NCBI RefSeq assembly: GCF_031598375.1
Contig: NZ_CP123872.1
Span: 1,717,001-1,781,000, forward strand
DNA length: 64,000 nt
Direction of reading: 5' to 3'
Origin: Temperatibacter marinus
GTDB taxonomy: Bacteria; Pseudomonadota; Alphaproteobacteria; Sphingomonadales; Kordiimonadaceae
The translations under genes and the position numbers were made by a program. How positions within the stretch are numbered: the stretch's first letter is position 1; each line of letters begins with the position of its first letter. A model generated the notes under the pieces. That model had not been told where the DNA came from. It ran no database searches and saw nothing but the letters and a program-made list of their open reading frames with translations. Positions 59,875-64,000 of the stretch are shown here, one piece after another.

Positions 59875-61596
59875 ATGGCCACTGCTACGATTAATCCGTC
59901 TGATAGGTCGGAACTCCTCATGCCTGCGGGCAGCCTTGATAAACTTAAGACAGCTATCTTGTATGGTGCTGACGCTTGTTATTTGGGTACACCAGATATG
60001 AGTCTCAGAACAAAGTCGGCTTTCACGCTGACAGAAGTGTTAGAAGGGATCGAATTTGCCCATCAGTATGGCAAGAAAGTTTACCTCACACTGAATTTAT
60101 TTTCTCACAATAAGGATATCGATAAATTACCTGAATTTGTTGAGACTGTAAAAAAAGTACAGCCTGATGGATTGATTGTGGCTGACCCAGGCGTGTTCAT
60201 GTATGTGCGCGAACATGCTCCTGAACTTGAACTGCATGTCTCAACTCAAGCGAATGTCTGTTCTTTCCAGTCGGTAAAATTTTGGCAGGATCTGGGGGCT
60301 AAACTCGTGGTCCTTGGTAGAGAAGTCTCTTATGAAGAGCTCGCCGAAATAAGAGGGAAATGTCCTGATATCAAAATCGAAGCCTTTGTGCATGGGTCTA
60401 TGTGCATGACCTATTCAGGTCGGTGTTTGCTCTCTAATTTTATGGTTGAACGCGGTGCAAACCAAGGTGCTTGTGCGAACAGCTGCCGTTGGAAATACAA
60501 AGTCCATATGCGCCTTAAGGATGGGACTGTTCAGGAATTGAAGCTTACAGAAGAGAATCTTGAACTCTTTGAATTTCTTCTAGAAGAAGAACATCGTCCT
60601 GGTGATTTCATGCCAATTGAGGAAAGCGATAAAGGCGCATATATTCTTAATTCTAAAGACTTATGCATTATGCCAAAGCTTGATGATTATCTAAAAATTG
60701 GTGTGGACAGTCTGAAAGTCGAAGGACGAGGAAAAAGCCCTTACTATGTTGCAATGGTAGCACGGGCATACCGTATGGCTGTTGACGATTGGTATGCAGA
60801 TCCAGCCAATTGGAAGGCTGATCCCTATATGAAAGAGTTAAATACTGTGCCATCGCGCGGATATACGCTTGCTTTTCACGAAGGACGATTAACCAATTAT
60901 GATCATGGTTATGAAGAAACCAGCACGATGGCTGACTATGAGATCGCTGGTATCGTCAGTGAAGTCAGAGATGATTGTTTAATACTTGATGGTAAAAATA
61001 AGCTTGAAGCGGGAGACGTGCTTGAATTCGTTTCTCCGTTCGATCGTGAAATTACTCTTCTCCGTATCTATGAATTTGAAGATGTTAGTCGCAGGGGAAA
61101 AGACGGCAGGGGTAAGATAACAGACGTTGTCCATGCTGGCGCTCAACCGAAAATTCGTATTCCGTTCAGCCTTTTTGACCGGGAAGATCGCGACCGCATT
61201 CAACAAGATTTTCCTCCTTTCACCATTGTGAGAAAAGAAAGAGCCCTCACTGAAGCACAGTGGGCGCGCCTTAAGTTAGACTTGGAAGCTCAGAAAATTC
61301 AAATGGGCAAAGGCAATAGTGATAAATATGATAAGAAGCGCGAAATTGTCCGCGTAACCATGGAAGAAGCGATCAAAGGCAAGTCCTTTAGGACACCGCG
61401 TCTCGGCAAAGAAGGATGCTGTGGTAAAGGATGTAATGGATGTTTGGTCTTCTGGCAGTCTGATGAATATGCCAAGGCTCGAGAGTTATTAGCTCAGAAA
61501 AAGCAAGGGGAAATGCTTCACAAACGCGGAAGACTTGAGACCGCAACAGATTATGTAGAAGCAACAGAGTCTGCGACAGTTACCGCAGCTGAGTAA
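59875..61596 (+). CDS. U32-family peptidase-like protein (TrhP/RlhA type)
   Basis: 573 residues. The U32 core (about 1-310) shows ELLMPAGSLDKLKTAILYGA and the signature EAFVHGSMCMTYSGRCLLSN; four Cys at 177, 184, 200, 204 are suited to an iron-sulfur cluster. A U32 C-terminal beta domain follows (about 355-460), then an extra tail of about 100 residues with GCCGKGCNGCLVFW near residue 514. E. coli homologues of this family hydroxylate uridine in tRNA (TrhP) or 23S rRNA (RlhA) using prephenate-linked chemistry; which RNA is the target here cannot be told. The tail is longer than in TrhP. Confidence 0.85.
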   Translation: MATATINPSDRSELLMPAGSLDKLKTAILYGADACYLGTPDMSLRTKSAFTLTEVLEGIEFAHQYGKKVYLTLNLFSHNKDIDKLPEFVETVKKVQPDGLIVADPGVFMYVREHAPELELHVSTQANVCSFQSVKFWQDLGAKLVVLGREVSYEELAEIRGKCPDIKIEAFVHGSMCMTYSGRCLLSNFMVERGANQGACANSCRWKYKVHMRLKDGTVQELKLTEENLELFEFLLEEEHRPGDFMPIEESDKGAYILNSKDLCIMPKLDDYLKIGVDSLKVEGRGKSPYYVAMVARAYRMAVDDWYADPANWKADPYMKELNTVPSRGYTLAFHEGRLTNYDHGYEETSTMADYEIAGIVSEVRDDCLILDGKNKLEAGDVLEFVSPFDREITLLRIYEFEDVSRRGKDGRGKITDVVHAGAQPKIRIPFSLFDREDRDRIQQDFPPFTIVRKERALTEAQWARLKLDLEAQKIQMGKGNSDKYDKKREIVRVTMEEAIKGKSFRTPRLGKEGCCGKGCNGCLVFWQSDEYAKARELLAQKKQGEMLHKRGRLETATDYVEATESATVTAAE

Positions 61597-61672
61597 AGTC
61601 TTGAACTCTTGATCGATCTGGTTAGACTATGATTTTAATGGGGCCATAAATTCATGAGAGACGATTGTATCT

Positions 61673-62995
61673 ATGATTGAGATGTTAAAAATATTATCTG
61701 ATGAAGATCAAATTCTATATAAAAAACGTCAAAAGAAAGCAAACAGTCGTTACTCCTTTGCCTCATCGATTACTCTGTTTTTAATCCTGCTAGTTGTAAG
61801 CTATCCACATTTATACACTGTCTTTATTGATGGGGCGTATCATAGGTATACCTCCTTTAGTTATGCGACGATATTCATTACCTATTTGTTCATTTATTTG
61901 GGCTTTAGCCTTCTATTCAAGTTTTATAGAGGAAGATATCTTCATGCGTTGAGTCAGCTGCTTATGCTGGCTGTACTCTCAATGACCTTTATTCTTGGTG
62001 TTATGGATGTTTTGAATGATCAAGGCACAATGGCCTTTGCCTTAGGCGCTTTATTTGTTGTGAGCGTATATTCAATGAGCATTCTCGGGGGGCTCATATT
62101 CTATACGCTTTATTTGGCTTTGTTTTACCTTGTTGTCTCTAGTCAAGGGCCGTTCAATTACTTCGCCGAATATATTGCACTGATTGGATTAACTCTTCTA
62201 CTTTCTGTCGTGATGGAAGTGAACAGACAGCGTCAATTTCGAGATCGACTACTCATTAGAAAACAAGTCAGAGAATTACGTGAAAAAAATGATCAGCTAG
62301 AAGATGCCATGCAGCTGAAAGATAAGTTTATCTCTCAAATTAGCCATGATTTTAAAACGCCTCTGAATGCTATTCTCGGTTTTTCTGGGTTTTTAAAAGA
62401 GACGACAGTAAACAAGTTGGACTATGCTACCATCGAGGAATACGGACGCTATATAAATGATAGTGGTAATCACCTTTTAAGCTTAATAAATAATCTCCTT
62501 CTCCTCAATAAAAACAAGGCTGGGAAACTGAATCCCAAGATTTCAAAAGTTGAAATGACTGAGGTGATCAACCACTGCGTGTCCGTGGTGAATATACAAG
62601 CGACGGCTAAGTCACAAATTTTAGCAGTGAGAATATCAGATACCATACCTACTGTGCAGACGGATAAGCTCATGCTGTCTCAAATTCTGCTGAATATTGT
62701 CTCAAACGCTGTAAAATATACGCCAGATGGAGGAACCATTTATTTGTCGTGCGACCATCTTGGCGAACGCCTCGTCTTTAAATGTATGGATAGCGGTGTG
62801 GGTATGGATGATGAAGAAGTGAAACATGCCTTACAACCTTTCAATCAGATTGAAAGTCATCTCTCAGATGGATCAGAGGGCACGGGATTAGGGTTGCCAA
62901 TCGTTGTGGAACTATGTGATTTGCTCGCTATTGATTTTACAGTTTATTCAAACAAGGATGAGGGAACAACCGTGACTTTGGAATTCCCGATTTAA
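61673..62995 (+). CDS. Membrane sensor histidine kinase
   Basis: 440 residues. About six membrane helices (residues 28-52, 62-84, 92-113, 120-135, 136-156, 166-183) form the sensor part with short loops, then a coiled coil (about 190-212), HisKA with His225 (FISQISHDFKTPLNAILGFS), and a HATPase domain (LLNIVSNAVKYTPDGG, DSGVGMD, GTGLGLPIV). The signal is unknown; short loops suggest membrane or internal signals. No response regulator is adjacent. The stop codon lies inside a hairpin at 62982-63004. Confidence 0.9.
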   Translation: MIEMLKILSDEDQILYKKRQKKANSRYSFASSITLFLILLVVSYPHLYTVFIDGAYHRYTSFSYATIFITYLFIYLGFSLLFKFYRGRYLHALSQLLMLAVLSMTFILGVMDVLNDQGTMAFALGALFVVSVYSMSILGGLIFYTLYLALFYLVVSSQGPFNYFAEYIALIGLTLLLSVVMEVNRQRQFRDRLLIRKQVRELREKNDQLEDAMQLKDKFISQISHDFKTPLNAILGFSGFLKETTVNKLDYATIEEYGRYINDSGNHLLSLINNLLLLNKNKAGKLNPKISKVEMTEVINHCVSVVNIQATAKSQILAVRISDTIPTVQTDKLMLSQILLNIVSNAVKYTPDGGTIYLSCDHLGERLVFKCMDSGVGMDDEEVKHALQPFNQIESHLSDGSEGTGLGLPIVVELCDLLAIDFTVYSNKDEGTTVTLEFPI

Positions 62996-63004
62996 TCGGG
63001 AATT
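62982..63004. terminator. Hairpin spanning the kinase stop codon
   Basis: Perfect 10-bp stem AATTCCCGAT (62982-62991) / ATCGGGAATT (62995-63004) with a 3-base loop, between convergent genes ending at 62995 and 63008. A T-rich tail is weak, so it may act more as an mRNA end-structure than as a strong terminator. Confidence 0.55.
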
Positions 63005-63007
63005 GTA

Positions 63008-64000
63008 TCATTTGAGATAGTGGATGATGCCTTCTGCAGCAGCTTTACCCGTAGCCCAACATGCAGTTAAAAGATATCCTCCAGTAGGTGCATCCCAGTC
63101 AAGCATTTCTCCTGCAGCAAAACAGCCATCCAAGGATGTGATCATCCAGTTTTTATTCAGGGCCTCCATAGGCAGTCCGCCTGATGTACTGATGGCTTGG
63201 TCAAGGGGTTGGGGTCCGATTATATCGAGTGATAAGCTCTTTATGGTTTGAGCAAGAACAGTTGGATTGTTCATTTCTTCGGCGGCTAAAACCTCACGCA
63301 GAAGGGCCAGCTTAACACCTTTGATATTCACCCTTTTTCTTAAAAAATTGGACAGGCTCTCTTTCCCTCTGGGCTTTGAGAGTTGTTCCACTAGATGGGC
63401 ATAAGATCGCTGAGGCGATAAATCAATCTGGAGGTTTTTTGTTTCAAGCAGGGCATTAGAAAGACTATAGATAGCGCTGCCCTCGATGCCTGATCGGGTG
63501 ATGACAAATTCAGCTGAGGATCTTTGCGATCCTGAGCCAAGCTGACATGCTTTGACAGGTATTCCTGCCCATTTGTCAACCATGAAGGTGCTCCAGTTTA
63601 CCTGGAAGCCACAGTTTGAGGGCCGAAATGGGTCGCACGGGACGGAATTTTTTTCCAATATTGTTGACCAGTTGCCATCACTGCCTAGACGCGCCCAGCT
63701 TCCCCCACCACAGGCAAATAAAATAACATCAGCTTGAACAGTACTTTCTTTACCCTGAGCTAGAATTGTGAGCGTCTTATCTTGGCTGAGGCCTGTGACT
63801 TTATGACGGGTTTTTATGGTGATGCCTCGTTCAGATAAATCTGTGAGCCAGGCACGCAGAAAAGGCGCTGTCTTCATAACTTCAGGAAATACTCTCCCCG
63901 AACTGCCTGTGAATGTCTTTAAGTCATAGCGATGAAATAACTCCATGGCTGAGGTATTGGGGAAGCCATTCAGCGCTTCTTTCAGCATATGAAGACGATT
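63008..64000 (-). CDS. HI0933/TIGR03862-type flavoprotein, 5' end cut by window
   Basis: At least 330 residues, open to the end of the window, so the N-terminal FAD-binding Rossmann part lies beyond 64000. The visible part is characteristic: YDLKTFTGSSGRVFPEVMKT, LFACGGGSWARLGSDGNWS, GFQVNWSTFMVDKWAGIPV, and at the C-terminus the FAD-binding closure GCFAAGEMLDWDAPTGGYLL. This family of NAD(P)/FAD-dependent oxidoreductases has no well-proven reaction. It converges on the sensor kinase gene. Confidence 0.88.
   Translation of the reverse strand, partial: NRLHMLKEALNGFPNTSAMELFHRYDLKTFTGSSGRVFPEVMKTAPFLRAWLTDLSERGITIKTRHKVTGLSQDKTLTILAQGKESTVQADVILFACGGGSWARLGSDGNWSTILEKNSVPCDPFRPSNCGFQVNWSTFMVDKWAGIPVKACQLGSGSQRSSAEFVITRSGIEGSAIYSLSNALLETKNLQIDLSPQRSYAHLVEQLSKPRGKESLSNFLRKRVNIKGVKLALLREVLAAEEMNNPTVLAQTIKSLSLDIIGPQPLDQAISTSGGLPMEALNKNWMITSLDGCFAAGEMLDWDAPTGGYLLTACWATGKAAAEGIIHYLK

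Overview
The window reads as ordinary chromosome of a marine-type alphaproteobacterium with roughly 45% GC by eye. The main evidence is the order of core genes. atpD-atpC lies next to rppH, and on the minus strand runs rplU-rpmA ... obgE-proB-proA-nadD-rsfS | rlmH-gpmI-envC ... ctpA-divergent polysaccharide deacetylase-rppH, a backbone typical of Alphaproteobacteria. TonB-dependent receptors, an SLC45-type sugar carrier with MalQ, and PleC/DivJ-like kinases fit a heterotrophic aquatic lineage. The order is inferred only loosely (Kordiimonadales/Emcibacterales-like). I see no tRNA, rRNA, CRISPR array, transposase, integrase or phage gene.

Layout. 1-1.9 kb: the end of the F1Fo ATP synthase operon (atpD, atpC) and a strong terminator. 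1.9-3.3 kb: an ArsR/AHSA1 pair with a palindromic operator, and a PAS_5 protein. 3.4-18.8 kb (minus strand): the conserved housekeeping block for RNA decapping, cell separation and murein control, glycolysis, ribosome maturation, NAD and proline synthesis, and L21/L27. It is interrupted by purU, a lipoprotein metallo-beta-lactamase-fold alkylsulfatase-like gene and an orphan solute-binding protein. 19-27.9 kb: a TPR membrane protein, gamma-glutamyltransferase, an RND efflux pump pair and a soluble PAS histidine kinase. 27.9-32.1 kb: M19 dipeptidase, FeoAB iron uptake and a LuxR-type regulator with a degenerate receiver.

32.4-37.5 kb: an arginine succinyltransferase (AST) catabolic operon, M20 hydrolase-astA-astD-astB, lacking astC and astE. 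37.6-39.2 kb: msrPQ, periplasmic methionine sulfoxide repair. 39.2-41.7 kb: small secreted and hypothetical proteins, a MaoC hydratase and a DUF3108 protein. 41.7-46.6 kb: a maltodextrin locus (malQ, MFS carrier, divergent lacI-type regulator) and an ABM-domain protein. 46.8-50.4 kb: a transglycosylase-like lipoprotein and a BlaI/BlaR1-type pair. Its M56 protease carries an Ala-Pro-Lys linker and an eight-copy 34-residue alpha-solenoid-like C-terminus instead of a penicillin-binding domain. 50.7-58.5 kb: two TonB-dependent receptors flanking a TetR/PaaZ divergent pair. 58.5-64 kb: a PhoD-like phosphatase, a U32 tRNA/rRNA-hydroxylation-type protein, a membrane histidine kinase, and a flavoprotein cut by the window edge.

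The most promising material for follow-up is the modified BlaR1-type sensor with its two clean BlaI operators, the AST operon with an M20 enzyme where AstE would be expected, and the multi-hairpin leader before rplU-rpmA. All functions are read from sequence motifs and neighbourhood. No database search was run.
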